From NCBI RefSeq assembly GCF_900169065.1, contig NZ_FXZB01000012.1:62001-126000 (forward strand): a DNA stretch of 64,000 bases, written 5' to 3'. The stretch is from Brevibacterium aurantiacum (lineage in GTDB: Bacteria; Actinomycetota; Actinomycetes; Actinomycetales; Brevibacteriaceae). Position numbers and translations under genes: made by a program. Position 1 is the stretch's first letter; every line of letters begins with the position of its first letter. The notes under the pieces are model-generated. The model made no database searches, was not told where the DNA came from, and saw nothing but the letters and a program-made list of their open reading frames with translations. This document shows positions 8,665 through 18,265 of this stretch, one piece after another.

Positions 8665-9315
8665 ATGAATTCAATGAACTTTATGCCTGGGTCCACCGCT
8701 GGCAACATGCCGCAGTCCCGTTATGTCATGCCCCAGTTCGAAGAGCGGACTCCTTACGGCTTCAAGCGCCAGGATCCCTACACGAAGCTGTTCGATGATC
8801 GTGTCATCTTCCTGGGCGTCCAGGTCGACGACACCAGCGCCGACGATGTGATGGCTCAGCTCCTGGTCCTCGAATCGCAGGATCCGGACCGTGACATCAC
8901 GCTCTACATCAACTCGCCAGGCGGCTCGTTCACTGCGATGACGGCCATCTACGACACGATGCAGTACATCAAGCCGGAGATCCAGACCGTCTGCCTCGGT
9001 CAGGCAGCCTCAGCTGCCGCGGTTCTTCTCGCCGCCGGCACCCCCGGCAAGCGTCTGGCTCTGCCCAACGCCCGCGTCCTCATCCACCAGCCCGCTATGG
9101 AGGGCCAGGGACAGGGACAGGCCTCGGACATCGAAATCCAGGCCGCAGAGGTATTCCGGATGCGCCAGTGGCTGGAGACGACATTGTCCGACCACTCGAA
9201 CAAGTCCCCGGAGCAGGTCTCGAACGACATCGAACGTGACCTCTTCCTCACCGCCGAACAGGCGAAGGACTACGGACTCGTCGACCAGGTGCTGACCTCG
9301 CGCAAGGCAGTCTGA
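8665..9315 (+). CDS. clpP2: ATP-dependent Clp protease proteolytic subunit 2
   Basis: A 216-residue paralogue of ClpP1 with catalytic S116 in GQAASAA and H141 in VLIHQPAM. It has a longer N-terminal extension (about 20 residues) that probably includes a propeptide or axial-loop region, plus a Gly-Gln repeat (GQGQGQ) in the handle region. Start ATG 8665 is preceded by AAGGAAG; ATG 8674 is an alternative with better spacing. It pairs with ClpP1 to form the active protease. Confidence 0.95.
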   Translation: MNSMNFMPGSTAGNMPQSRYVMPQFEERTPYGFKRQDPYTKLFDDRVIFLGVQVDDTSADDVMAQLLVLESQDPDRDITLYINSPGGSFTAMTAIYDTMQYIKPEIQTVCLGQAASAAAVLLAAGTPGKRLALPNARVLIHQPAMEGQGQGQASDIEIQAAEVFRMRQWLETTLSDHSNKSPEQVSNDIERDLFLTAEQAKDYGLVDQVLTSRKAV

Positions 9316-9328
9316 GACACACGAACAT

Positions 9329-9367
9329 CTTTGGGCCCGGACAGGCGGCGTCTGTCCGGGCCCAAAG
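9329..9367 (+). terminator. Strong hairpin after clpP2, no T-run
   Basis: A 16-bp perfect stem (CTTTGGGCCCGGACAG at 9329-9344 with its complement at 9352-9367) around a 7-base loop. No T-run follows on either strand. It is either a U-tail-independent terminator or an RNA-stabilising end, placed before the clpX promoter. Confidence 0.6.
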
Positions 9368-9505
9368 CAGTCTGTGGCGGCGGGAGTTGCCACAGGGTGT
9401 GGCGCCGAGTAGTTTGGGCCTTCTCGACAGTTTGGGTGGGTCCGGGCTCTCCGACACACCGAATGACGGTCCTGGCCGCTCATGTCAGTCCCGTATGGGA
9501 AGCTA

Positions 9506-9535
9506 TTGAGGTACAGGAAACACGGGCGGTAGAGT
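9506..9535 (+). promoter_or_regulatory. Promoter of clpX
   Basis: TTGAGG at 9506-9511, an 18-base spacer and TAGAGT at 9530-9535. The predicted start near 9542 leaves about 27 bases of leader before the GTG at 9569, so clpX can be transcribed separately from clpP1P2. Confidence 0.6.
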
Positions 9536-9568
9536 TGGGGTCAGGTGCCCCGGCGGAAGGTTGTGACA

Positions 9569-10855
9569 GTGGCTCGCAGTGCGGACGGAGCAGACCTGCT
9601 CAAATGTAATTTCTGTGGGAAATCGCAGAAACAGGTTCGGAAACTCATTGCCGGACCTGGCGTTTACATCTGCGATGAATGCATCGGGCTGTGCAACGAG
9701 ATCATCGAAGAAGAGCTCAGCGAAGGCACCGCCGAGCACACCGAGATCGAACTGCCCAAACCCCGCGAGATCTTCGACTTCCTACAGGAATACGTGGTTG
9801 GTCAGGAGCCCGCGAAGAAGGCTCTCTCCGTCGCCGTCTACAACCATTACAAGCGCATCCGCTCTCTGCAGGGTGCAGAAGACACGAAGACCCTGGGCTC
9901 AGACGACACCGAGGTCGAGATCGCGAAGTCCAACATTCTTCTCGTCGGCCCCACCGGATCCGGTAAGACCTACCTGGCGCAGTCGCTGGCCAAGCGGCTC
10001 GATGTGCCGTTCGCCGTTGCAGACGCGACCGCACTGACCGAAGCCGGCTACGTCGGCGAAGACGTCGAGAACATTCTGCTCAAACTCATCCAGGCCGCGG
10101 ACTTTGATATCCAGAAGGCCGAACACGGCATCATCTACATCGACGAGATCGACAAGATCGCCCGTAAGTCGGAGAACCCCTCAATCACTCGCGATGTCTC
10201 CGGTGAAGGCGTTCAGCAGGCGCTGCTGAAGATTCTCGAGGGAACCCAGGCATCAGTTCCGCCGCAGGGTGGGCGCAAACACCCCCATCAGGACTTCCTC
10301 CAGATCGACACCACGAACGTGCTGTTCATCGTCGCCGGAGCGTTCGCAGGCATGGAAGAGATCGTCGCCGGGCGCAAGGGCAAACACGGCATCGGGTTCG
10401 GGGCGCTCCTGCAGTCGAAGAACGACGAAGAGGACCTCTACGCCGACATCCTGCCCGAGGATCTGCTGAAGTTCGGACTCATTCCCGAGTTCATCGGACG
10501 TCTGCCGGTGCTGGCCACAGTCTCCACACTTGACCGCGCCGCACTGATCTCGATCCTCACAGAGCCTAAGAATGCTCTGGTCAAGCAGTACCAGCGCATG
10601 TTCGAGTTCGACAATGTCGAACTCCGCTTCGAGACCGACGCACTCGAAGCCATCTCCGACCTTGCCCTGCTGCGAGGAACCGGTGCACGCGGCCTGCGGT
10701 CCATCCTCGAAGAGGTCCTGCAGCCCGTCATGTTCGATGTTCCTTCACGCGAGGACATCGCCGAGGTGGTCGTGACCAGAGAAGTCGTGGACAAGAACGC
10801 AGCCCCCACGCTGGTTCCTCGCGAGCAGCCTCGGGCATCCAAAAAATCAGCCTGA
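9569..10855 (+). CDS. clpX: ATP-dependent Clp protease ATP-binding subunit ClpX
   Basis: A 428-residue AAA+ unfoldase that feeds substrates into ClpP. The N-terminal zinc-binding domain has C13, C16, C35 and C38. Walker A GPTGSGKT lies near residue 127 and Walker B is [17 protein letters not shown] carries the IGF loop that docks on ClpP. The C-terminal small domain ends in a Lys/Ser-rich tail. The GTG at 9569 gives [13 protein letters not shown], matching actinobacterial ClpX, with GGAAGG 8 bases upstream. The upstream GTG at 9545 lies ahead of that site. Confidence 0.96.
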   Translation: MARSADGADLLKCNFCGKSQKQVRKLIAGPGVYICDECIGLCNEIIEEELSEGTAEHTEIELPKPREIFDFLQEYVVGQEPAKKALSVAVYNHYKRIRSLQGAEDTKTLGSDDTEVEIAKSNILLVGPTGSGKTYLAQSLAKRLDVPFAVADATALTEAGYVGEDVENILLKLIQAADFDIQKAEHGIIYIDEIDKIARKSENPSITRDVSGEGVQQALLKILEGTQASVPPQGGRKHPHQDFLQIDTTNVLFIVAGAFAGMEEIVAGRKGKHGIGFGALLQSKNDEEDLYADILPEDLLKFGLIPEFIGRLPVLATVSTLDRAALISILTEPKNALVKQYQRMFEFDNVELRFETDALEAISDLALLRGTGARGLRSILEEVLQPVMFDVPSREDIAEVVVTREVVDKNAAPTLVPREQPRASKKSA

Positions 10856-10868
10856 CGTCCCTCGCTAG

Positions 10869-12158
10869 ATGCGGCTGTTCGCTGATACCCGGCCCTTAAG
10901 GTACGACAACTTCCGCCGCCTCTGGGTGGCCAATATCGTCACCGTCATCGGCGCCCAGATGACTGTCGTGGCCATTCCCGCACAGATCTATCACATCACC
11001 GGGTCATCCGGGTACGTCGGCCTCAGCGGCATCTTCGGCCTGGTTCCGCTCATCGTGTTCGGACTGTGGGGCGGTTCACTCGCCGATGTCATCGACCGAC
11101 GCAGACTGCTCATCGTCTCCACCGCGGGACTGATCATCGCCAGCACCCTGTTGGCAGTGCTCGCGCTCATGCAGGTCGACAACGTGTGGCTGCTGTTGAG
11201 CGTGTTCTCCCTGCAGCAGGCCTTCTTCGGTCTCAACCAGCCCGCGAAGGGTGCGCTGCTGCCCACCATTGTTCCGCTGGATCTTCTGCCGTCGGCCAAT
11301 TCGCTCAATATGACCGTCATGACACTGGGCGCCGTGGCGGGCCCGATCATCGGGGGAGCACTGATCCCGGTGGTGGGCTACCAGATGCTCTACCTCATCG
11401 ATGCGCTGTTCCTGGCCACCACCCTCTACGCGGTGATGCGTCTGCCTGTTCTGGTGCCGCTGAAGCAGCCCGACACTCGCTCCGGTTTCAAGGGCGTCAT
11501 CGACGGCTTCCGCTATTTAGGCACGAACACGGTCGTCATGGTCTCCCTGCTGGTCGACGTCATCGCCATGGTCTTCGGTATGCCCAGAGCACTGTTCCCG
11601 CAGATCGCCACGGAAACCTTCGGCGGTCCACCCGCCGGCGGCATCGTCTTCTCACTCCTGTTCGCCTCGTTGGCGGCAGGCAGTGCTCTGGCAGGCATCT
11701 TCTCCGGTTGGGTCTCCCGTGTCGAACGCCAAGGTCTGGCAGTGATCGCAGCGATCCTCGTCTGGGGCGCCGCCATGTCTGTATTCGGTCTGTCGCTCGA
11801 GTTCGCCTCACACTTCTGGACAGCGGCCCTCATCGTCGCACTGTTCGGCCTGGCCATCGGCGGCGGCGCCGACATCATCTCCTCAGCCTTCCGCTCTACG
11901 ATGCTGCAGGAGGCTGCCAGCGATGACATGCGCGGACGAATGCAGGGCGTGTTCATCGTCGTCGTCGCCGGCGGGCCCCGCATCGCCGATGTCCTCCACG
12001 GCACCGTCGCCGAGCTGACGACCACAACCATTGCGGCCTCCGGAGGCGGCCTCCTCGTGATTGTGCTCGTCATCGCCTGTGCACTGATCTTCCCGACGTT
12101 TCGGCGCTATCGCGTCGAGCGCGGAGGAGGCCATCACTCACGGACACCCGTGTCCTGA
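10869..12158 (+). CDS. MFS transporter, DHA3/EntS-like exporter
   Basis: A 429-residue protein with about 12 hydrophobic segments. The loop after TM2 carries the MFS motif A-like GGSLADVIDRRRLL. The N-terminal RPLRYDNFRRLWVANIV resembles the enterobactin-exporter-like and multidrug branch of the superfamily. It starts 13 bases after clpX and probably shares its transcript. The cytoplasmic C-terminus is basic. The substrate is unknown. Confidence 0.85.
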   Translation: MRLFADTRPLRYDNFRRLWVANIVTVIGAQMTVVAIPAQIYHITGSSGYVGLSGIFGLVPLIVFGLWGGSLADVIDRRRLLIVSTAGLIIASTLLAVLALMQVDNVWLLLSVFSLQQAFFGLNQPAKGALLPTIVPLDLLPSANSLNMTVMTLGAVAGPIIGGALIPVVGYQMLYLIDALFLATTLYAVMRLPVLVPLKQPDTRSGFKGVIDGFRYLGTNTVVMVSLLVDVIAMVFGMPRALFPQIATETFGGPPAGGIVFSLLFASLAAGSALAGIFSGWVSRVERQGLAVIAAILVWGAAMSVFGLSLEFASHFWTAALIVALFGLAIGGGADIISSAFRSTMLQEAASDDMRGRMQGVFIVVVAGGPRIADVLHGTVAELTTTTIAASGGGLLVIVLVIACALIFPTFRRYRVERGGGHHSRTPVS

Positions 12159-12175
12159 CGAACTCTCCAACACAA

Positions 12176-12219
12176 CGACCCCGAGGCAGCCCGGTGAATA
12201 CCGGGCGACCTCGGGGTCG
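12176..12219. terminator. Convergent two-stage hairpin
   Basis: Outer arms CGACCCCGAGG (12176-12186) and CCTCGGGGTCG (12209-12219) enclose an inner GCCCGGT/ACCGGGC hairpin. It lies between the plus-strand MFS gene and the minus-strand AIM24 gene and can serve both. No T-run follows it on the plus strand. Confidence 0.65.
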
Positions 12220-12275
12220 TAATATGTGCAATCCGAAGCTTCCTGTCGTCCCAGGGCGCCTCGGGCTTGGTCTGA

Positions 12276-12965
12276 CTAGGCCTGAGCCGTATACACGGCG
12301 TTCTCAGCAGGCTGGACGACGACGAAGCCTGGGCCGTGGAAGGCAAGCTGAACCGATTCACCCGAACCACGACCGAAGAACGTCCCGACGCTGACATCGG
12401 TCTTGATCTGTGGGGCCAAAGACGAGGACCAGCACACCGCAGCCTGCGGATCGACGAAGGTCGGCTGCTGTGAGCAGTCGAGGACCATCGGCTCGCCCTT
12501 GCAGCAGATGGCGGCCGTACCCACACCGTTGAGCTCGAGGTTGAACAGTCCCGAACCGCTGGCCATGGCACCGATTCCGCCCTTGATTCGTTTGATCTCC
12601 CAGTTGAGAGCATCGTCGAATGCCAGCAGATTCGAGGTGTTGACGGTCAGCGCATCCTGCTGACCTTCGAGCGCCATCATGAAGATGTTCGAGGCCTCAC
12701 GAGCGAAGAAGACTTCACCGTGACCTTCGACCTTCATCACATTCCCACCCTCGCCGGTGGCGGCCTTCTTCATGAACTGACCCACAGACTTCGATCCCTG
12801 GTGGGTGAAACGGACGTCGCCCTGATACGCGACCATGGCACCCTTCGTGGCGATCATGGGGGCGTTGGGGTTGATCACTGTGCGCAGCATCTTGTTCGAC
12901 TGCAGAGTCCAGCGTTCCTGGTTCTGAATCTCCGCATTCCGCTTCGAAAAGAGTTCGCTTCTCAT
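12276..12965 (-). CDS. AIM24 family protein
   Basis: A 229-residue protein with the all-beta AIM24 fold. It contains glycine-rich turns such as MASGSGLFNLELNG and AFHGPGFVVVQ near the C-terminus. AIM24 proteins are widespread, and the yeast homologue is mitochondrial, but bacterial function is not established. No signal peptide or membrane segment is visible. The ATG at 12965 has GAAAGG about 10 bases upstream. It lies downstream of valS in the same direction with a 124-base gap. Confidence 0.8.
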   Translation of the reverse strand: MRSELFSKRNAEIQNQERWTLQSNKMLRTVINPNAPMIATKGAMVAYQGDVRFTHQGSKSVGQFMKKAATGEGGNVMKVEGHGEVFFAREASNIFMMALEGQQDALTVNTSNLLAFDDALNWEIKRIKGGIGAMASGSGLFNLELNGVGTAAICCKGEPMVLDCSQQPTFVDPQAAVCWSSSLAPQIKTDVSVGTFFGRGSGESVQLAFHGPGFVVVQPAENAVYTAQA

Positions 12966-13089
12966 TGTGCAAGGGCCTTTCGTCCATGAAGAAGATCGTG
13001 AGTACTTCTGTTGTCGAGTCCATCGTATGCGTCCGAAGCCGCAGACGCCCGGAAGTTCCTGTTCTTATCTTGGAACACAGGGGGACAGA

Positions 13090-15735
13090 TCAGTCCTGTT
13101 CGACGAAGTCGATCGCGGCAACCGTGATCTCCTCGCTCTTCTCCTCAGTGACGAGCTCCTGGATGCGTCCGGCAGCCTGCAGATCGCCTTGAGCGCTGCC
13201 GATGGCGGCGACGATAGCTGCAGGGGCATGGATGGTCAGGCTGCGGACCTGCGTCTTCTGGGAGACCTTCGCCTCGGTCTTCGCTCGCCGAATCTCGGTG
13301 AGCACCGAGGCGACTGAGACCAACAGTTCCGGGTCCACTGAGGACTCGGGATGTGTGAGCTGCTCGTCACCTGGCCAGGGTGACCTGTGCACAGATCCGG
13401 TCCGCCACCAGGACCACACCTCTTCGGTCACGAAGGGCATGAAGGGGGCGAACAGACGCAGCAGGACATCGAGCGCAGTCGCGAGCGTGACGTGGGCAGA
13501 GAGCTGATCGTCATCCCCGGTGGCACCGTAGGACCGGTCTTTGACGAGCTCGACGTAGTCGTCGGTGAATTCCCAGAAGAAGCTCTCCGCGGCACGAAGT
13601 GCATGCGCGTAGTCGTAGGCCGCCATGTGCGTCGAAGCGGCATCGACCACCTCGGCGAGTTTCTTCAGCAGCGCCCGATCGAGATCGTGGGTCACCGAGC
13701 CGAGCTGACCGACAAGACCGGAGTGCACGCCCTGTGCGAGTGCGAACTTCGAAGCATTGAGCAGCTTCATGGCCAGACGCCGCCCGATCTGCATCTGCGT
13801 GACGTCGTAGGCGGTGTCGGAACCGAGCTTGGCACTGGCAGCCCAGTAGCGGACGGCATCGGGGCCGAATCCCGGCTTCGTCTCGGCGAGGATGTCGGTG
13901 GGAACAACGACATTGCCCTTCGACTTCGACATCTTCTTGCGATCCGGGTCGAGGATCCAACCTGACAGGCCGGCATGCTTCCACGGTGCGGCGTCATTGA
14001 GCGAGTTCGCGCGGACCACGGTGGAGAACAGCCAGGTGCGGATGATGTCGTGACCCTGTGGACGCAGATCGAAGGGGAAGACCTTGGAGAAGAAGTCGTC
14101 ATCGCGGCTCCAGCCGCCCAGCAGCTGCGGGGTCAACGACGAGGTCGCCCAGGTATCGAGCACATCCGGGTCGGCGGTGAACCCGCCGGGCACATCTCGT
14201 TGGTCGGCTGTGAACCCGGCGGGCACCTCGGCGATGGGATCGATGGGAAGGGACTCGGGAACGATCGGATCCGAGTAGTCAGGTTCCCCGTCCGAGTCCA
14301 AGCGGTACCACAGCGGGATGGGCACGCCGAAGTAGCGTTGACGCGAAACGAGCCAGTCTCCGTTGAGGTTCTCCACCCAGTTCTCGTACCGGGAGCGCAT
14401 GAACGTCGGATGCCACTCGATCTCGCGTCCGCGTGCGATGAGGGCATCGCGAAGCTCAGCCGAGCGACCGCCGTTGCGGATGTACCACTGGCGAGAGGTG
14501 ACAACCTCGAGAGGCTTGTCGCCCTTTTCGTAGAACGGCACCGGGTGAGTGATGGCCTCGATCTCGCCGATGAGGTCACCCGACTCGGCGAGCATCTCGG
14601 CGATGTCCTTGCGAGCGGTGAAGGTCGTCTTTCCCGCCAGCTTCTCGTAATTGGTTACAGCATCCGGTTTCGGCGATGCCGCGATCCACTCGGGAACTTC
14701 GAGGTTGAGTCGTCCACCACGGTTGATGACGGCACGCGTGGGCAGGTCGAGCTCGCGCCACCAGGTGACGTCGGTGAGGTCGCCGAAGGTGCAGACCATG
14801 GCAATGCCCGTGCCCTTGTCCGACTTCGCCAGTTCATGGGCGCGGACTTCGACGCTGACGCCGAAGAGCGGTGAGACGACTCTGGTGCCGAAGGATGCGG
14901 TGTAGCGCTCGTCCTCAGGATGAGCAACGAGTGCCACCACTGCGGGAATGAGCTCCGGACGGGAAGTGAGGATGATGATCGGATCCGCCGAGGTGTCCGC
15001 GAGACCGTCGGGACCTTCGGGGTAGAAGTTCACCTTGTGGTAGGCGCCGTCCTTGTCTCGATCTTCGAGCTCGGCCTGCGCGACAGCGGTGCCGAACGTG
15101 ACGTCCCACATGGTGGGGGCGTCCTGTGAGTAGGCATGCCCGTTGGCGAGATCGGTGAGGAAGGCCTTCTGGCTGACAGAGCGGGAGGTGTCGTCAATGG
15201 TTCGGTAGGTGTACTTCCAATCCACGGACAGGCCGGTGGAGCGGAAGAGTTCCTCGAAGACGTGCTCGTCCTCAGCGGACAGCTTCTCGCAGAGTTCGAT
15301 GAAGTTCTGGCGCGAGACCTTGACGAAGTCACGGGAGTTCTTCGGAGGCTTTGCCGGTGGTTCGAAGTCAGGATCGTAGCTTTGAGTGGGCTCGCAGGTG
15401 ACCCCGTAGTAGTTCTGGACGCGGCGCTCTGTCGGCAGGCCGTTGTCGTCCCATCCCAAGGGATAGAACACGTTCTTTCCCTGCATGCGCTGATACCGAG
15501 CGATGATGTCGGTCTGCGTATAGGAGAAGACGTGCCCGACGTGCAGGGAGCCCGACGCTGTGGGCGGGGGAGTATCGATCGAATAGACCTGCTCACGATC
15601 CGTATCGACGTCGAAGGCATAGACCTCGTTGTCGCTCCACGCGGCATCCCATTTGTCGCGAAGTCCTTCGAGAGCCGGCTTATCCGGCAGGTTCACTGAC
15701 TCGTGCGTCGAGTCCGAAAAGGCAGGTGTGTTCAT
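13090..15735 (-). CDS. valS: Valine--tRNA ligase
   Basis: An 881-residue class I synthetase that charges tRNA-Val. The HIGH motif is HVGH at 65-68 and the KMSKS motif lies near residue 600 (RKKMSKSKGNVVVP). The editing domain lies between them, and the C-terminal anticodon-binding region ends in a short helical tail. WDDNGLPTERRVQNYYGV near residue 105 resembles the archaeal/rickettsial-like ValS subfamily rather than the usual bacterial one. The ATG at 15735 begins MNTPAFSDSTHESV; the open frame upstream lacks coding character. The ribosome site is weak. Confidence 0.95.
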   Translation of the reverse strand: MNTPAFSDSTHESVNLPDKPALEGLRDKWDAAWSDNEVYAFDVDTDREQVYSIDTPPPTASGSLHVGHVFSYTQTDIIARYQRMQGKNVFYPLGWDDNGLPTERRVQNYYGVTCEPTQSYDPDFEPPAKPPKNSRDFVKVSRQNFIELCEKLSAEDEHVFEELFRSTGLSVDWKYTYRTIDDTSRSVSQKAFLTDLANGHAYSQDAPTMWDVTFGTAVAQAELEDRDKDGAYHKVNFYPEGPDGLADTSADPIIILTSRPELIPAVVALVAHPEDERYTASFGTRVVSPLFGVSVEVRAHELAKSDKGTGIAMVCTFGDLTDVTWWRELDLPTRAVINRGGRLNLEVPEWIAASPKPDAVTNYEKLAGKTTFTARKDIAEMLAESGDLIGEIEAITHPVPFYEKGDKPLEVVTSRQWYIRNGGRSAELRDALIARGREIEWHPTFMRSRYENWVENLNGDWLVSRQRYFGVPIPLWYRLDSDGEPDYSDPIVPESLPIDPIAEVPAGFTADQRDVPGGFTADPDVLDTWATSSLTPQLLGGWSRDDDFFSKVFPFDLRPQGHDIIRTWLFSTVVRANSLNDAAPWKHAGLSGWILDPDRKKMSKSKGNVVVPTDILAETKPGFGPDAVRYWAASAKLGSDTAYDVTQMQIGRRLAMKLLNASKFALAQGVHSGLVGQLGSVTHDLDRALLKKLAEVVDAASTHMAAYDYAHALRAAESFFWEFTDDYVELVKDRSYGATGDDDQLSAHVTLATALDVLLRLFAPFMPFVTEEVWSWWRTGSVHRSPWPGDEQLTHPESSVDPELLVSVASVLTEIRRAKTEAKVSQKTQVRSLTIHAPAAIVAAIGSAQGDLQAAGRIQELVTEEKSEEITVAAIDFVEQD

Positions 15736-15873
15736 AGTTGTTGATTTTCTCACCCGGGCGGCCTGGGGCCAAACCGATGACTGGGTACGAGCGGGTTTCG
15801 GCGATTCAAGGGTGTGACACACACGGAACGCGGCGTGAGATGCGGCGGTCGCTGAAAATGAGATTATTGGAGC

Positions 15874-17022
15874 ATGGCGCCCTTGGACAGAATCGGATCA
15901 GAGAACCTGCCGCCCACGTCGACCGCGTGGATGAATCCTGCTCGTGCGATCGCGATCGTGGCAGTCGTGACCATCCATTCGCTGGGGACCGTCGTCGAAG
16001 AGAACTATGCGGGCATGGGCCCAGACTGGTGGGTGGCCAACGGGTTCGACTCCGCGGCCCGTTGGTCGGTTCCCGTCTTCATCATGATCTCCGGCGCACT
16101 CGCCTTGGACCCGGCACGCGGCAACAAGCCACGAAAGTTCCTCAGCAAACGGGTCTGGAGAATCGGGATTCCCCTCGTGTTCTGGACCGCTGTCTACGTC
16201 GTCTTCCGCCGCTTCTATCTCCTCCCGACCGATGACGGTTGGAACCCGGGAATCGCCATCCTCACCGGGTCCCCGTTCGTGCAGCTCTACTTCCTCTACG
16301 TCCTCGCTGGTCTGACGCTGCTGACGCCGTTCTTCCGACTGCTCAGCGTTCACGGCTCCAGGCGACTGCAATGGGGTACGGGGCTCATCTTCCTGGGCAT
16401 CGGAATGCTCGACCAGTGGGTGAGCATCGTCTTCGACGTGGGCGAGGCCAATATCGCCACCCGGTTCCTGCCCATGGCCGGGTTCTATATCCTCGGATGG
16501 GTGCTGCGGGACGTGGTGCTGTCCCCTCGCGGGGTCGTTCTGGCCTGGCTGGCCCTGGCCGGAGCGATTGCGATGACCATCGTCTGGGCCGGACTCGGCC
16601 CGGGGGAGAAACCATGGATCTTCCCCTACGAATATCTCTCACCCGGCGTCGTCATCGCCTCCTTGGCGGCCTACCTTCTGCTCCACCACCATATGAACAC
16701 CGGTTTCCGGTTGCTGCACTGGTTCTACCCGTACTCCTTCGGGGTGTTCCTGCTCCACCCGCTCCTGCTCTACCCATTGCGCAATGAGATGGGCCTGCCC
16801 ACGACCGTCCCCGGTGTCATTCTCCATGCGATCGTGATGCCGATCGTCTACACGATCATCTGTGCTGCCATCACCTGGCTGGCGGTCAAGATCCCCGGAG
16901 TCCGCGCCGTGTTCGGCGAAGGTGGTCCACGCAATCCCCACGCGAAGCCGAAACCACGGGTGCCGCGGGCAAGGAAATCCACGTCGGCACCGAAGACAGA
17001 CACCGACACCACCAGTGCCTAG
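15874..17022 (+). CDS. Acyltransferase family 3 membrane protein
   Basis: A 382-residue integral membrane protein with about ten hydrophobic helices, of the WecH/OafA acyltransferase 3 family. TIHSLGTVVEE near residue 30 carries the conserved histidine, followed by RWSVPVFIMISGALAL. Such proteins O-acetylate or otherwise acylate surface glycans or lipids. The C-terminus is a basic, Pro/Lys/Thr-rich cytoplasmic tail. It diverges from valS and precedes an SDR gene in the same direction. Confidence 0.82.
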   Translation: MAPLDRIGSENLPPTSTAWMNPARAIAIVAVVTIHSLGTVVEENYAGMGPDWWVANGFDSAARWSVPVFIMISGALALDPARGNKPRKFLSKRVWRIGIPLVFWTAVYVVFRRFYLLPTDDGWNPGIAILTGSPFVQLYFLYVLAGLTLLTPFFRLLSVHGSRRLQWGTGLIFLGIGMLDQWVSIVFDVGEANIATRFLPMAGFYILGWVLRDVVLSPRGVVLAWLALAGAIAMTIVWAGLGPGEKPWIFPYEYLSPGVVIASLAAYLLLHHHMNTGFRLLHWFYPYSFGVFLLHPLLLYPLRNEMGLPTTVPGVILHAIVMPIVYTIICAAITWLAVKIPGVRAVFGEGGPRNPHAKPKPRVPRARKSTSAPKTDTDTTSA

Positions 17023-17174
17023 AGGCCACCGTGCTGCGCCAGTCCGGCCGCAGAACTCCGTAGACTGAAGACACGACCTCGGCGAACAAGGCATCGCCCG
17101 GTCGAAGCACGCACAGAGGCGGCTGGATCCAACGGATCACCGGGCACCAACCAGAAGGACGGAGAAGCACAGCG

Positions 17175-17930
17175 ATGGAAACACTCAGAGCGGTCGTGAC
17201 AGGGGCGAGTTCGGGAATCGGCGCCGCAACGGTTCGTCAGCTGCGGGAACAGGGCTGGGACGTCGTCGCTGTGGCCCGGCGGGAGGAGAAGCTGCGCGCA
17301 CTGGCCGACGAGACCGGCGCCAGCTATATCGTTGCCGACCTCACCGACGACGATGCGGTTGCCGCACTCACCGCCGAGGTGCTGGCTGGGGGACCGGTGC
17401 ACTCCCTCGTTGCCAATGCCGGCGCCGCGTACGGCACCGACACGGTCGCTGAGGCCTCGGTCGACGGGTGGCGTGACATGTTCGACGTCAACGTCCTCGG
17501 AGTCCTCCGGGTCGTCAAGGCCTTCCTGCCCGCACTGATCGAATCCGGGCGCGGAGACATCGTCGTCATGTCCTCGACCGCCGGGCATCAGGCCTACGAA
17601 GGCGGCGGCGGGTACGTTGCCGCAAAGCACGGGACACATTCCATCGCAGCGACGCTGCGACTCGAACTCGCCGGTGAACCCGTGCGCGTCATCGAAATCG
17701 CTCCCGGAATGGTCGCCACCGAGGAGTTCACGCTGAAGCGAGTCGGCGGCAGCCAGGACAAGGCCGACAAGGTCTACGAAGGGGTGGAGAATCCACTGAC
17801 CGCCGAAGACGTCGCAGACGCCGTCGTCTACTCGCTGACCAGGCCGCACCACTTCAACGTCGATCTGATGGTGATCAGACCGATCGCACAGGCCGCACAG
17901 CACAAAGTCGCACGCAACACAGGACTCTGA
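17175..17930 (+). CDS. Short-chain dehydrogenase/reductase
   Basis: A 251-residue classical SDR. TGASSGIG near residue 10 binds NADP, NAG at about 75-78 supports the cofactor site, and YVAAK carries the catalytic Tyr and Lys. IEIAPGMVATEEF follows the active site. The pattern resembles YdfG-like serine/3-hydroxy-acid dehydrogenases, but the substrate is not determined. The gene ends just before the ileS leader and is probably transcribed separately from it. Confidence 0.88.
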   Translation: METLRAVVTGASSGIGAATVRQLREQGWDVVAVARREEKLRALADETGASYIVADLTDDDAVAALTAEVLAGGPVHSLVANAGAAYGTDTVAEASVDGWRDMFDVNVLGVLRVVKAFLPALIESGRGDIVVMSSTAGHQAYEGGGGYVAAKHGTHSIAATLRLELAGEPVRVIEIAPGMVATEEFTLKRVGGSQDKADKVYEGVENPLTAEDVADAVVYSLTRPHHFNVDLMVIRPIAQAAQHKVARNTGL

Positions 17931-18018
17931 GCAGGGAGGCCGGCGGCCCATGCGCGGTGACCGATGCGCGCCTGCGGACGTGGAGTGGTCGACACCCACG
18001 GCCAAGGTATACGATTGA

Positions 18019-18265
18019 GGATGCAGTGATCCGGCCATCACCGGGGAGCATCCGGAAGAACAGCGTATTCGACCCTGACCGACAATGTCGGCAGGGGAGG
18101 GGCGCCCAGTAGAACCGGGCGGTTGGACCCGTCATCACTCCGGCTATGAGCGATCCTCCGATCGTCTGTCTCATCCGACAGACGTTCACGGCGGATAAGC
18201 GAGGTGGTACCGCGGCAGACATGTCGTCCTCGTGACAGTGACCGCAGTGACTCAAAAGGACGCTC
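18019..18265 (+). promoter_or_regulatory. Translational T-box riboswitch of ileS
   Basis: Stem I is short, as in actinobacterial T-boxes: GGATGC (18019-18024) pairs with GCATCC (18048-18053). The internal loop AGTGATC holds the specifier ATC (18029-18031), an isoleucine codon. A perfect 8-bp stem lies at 18163-18184. The T-box core GCGAGGTGGTACCGCGG is at 18199-18215, and its TGGT (18205-18208) can pair with the ACCA end of uncharged tRNA-Ile. CGTCCT at 18225-18230 is complementary to AGGACG at 18257-18262, which overlaps the ileS ribosome site. Uncharged tRNA should therefore free the ribosome site and raise IleS synthesis. A TATACGAT -10-like box lies at 18008-18015. Confidence 0.92.
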
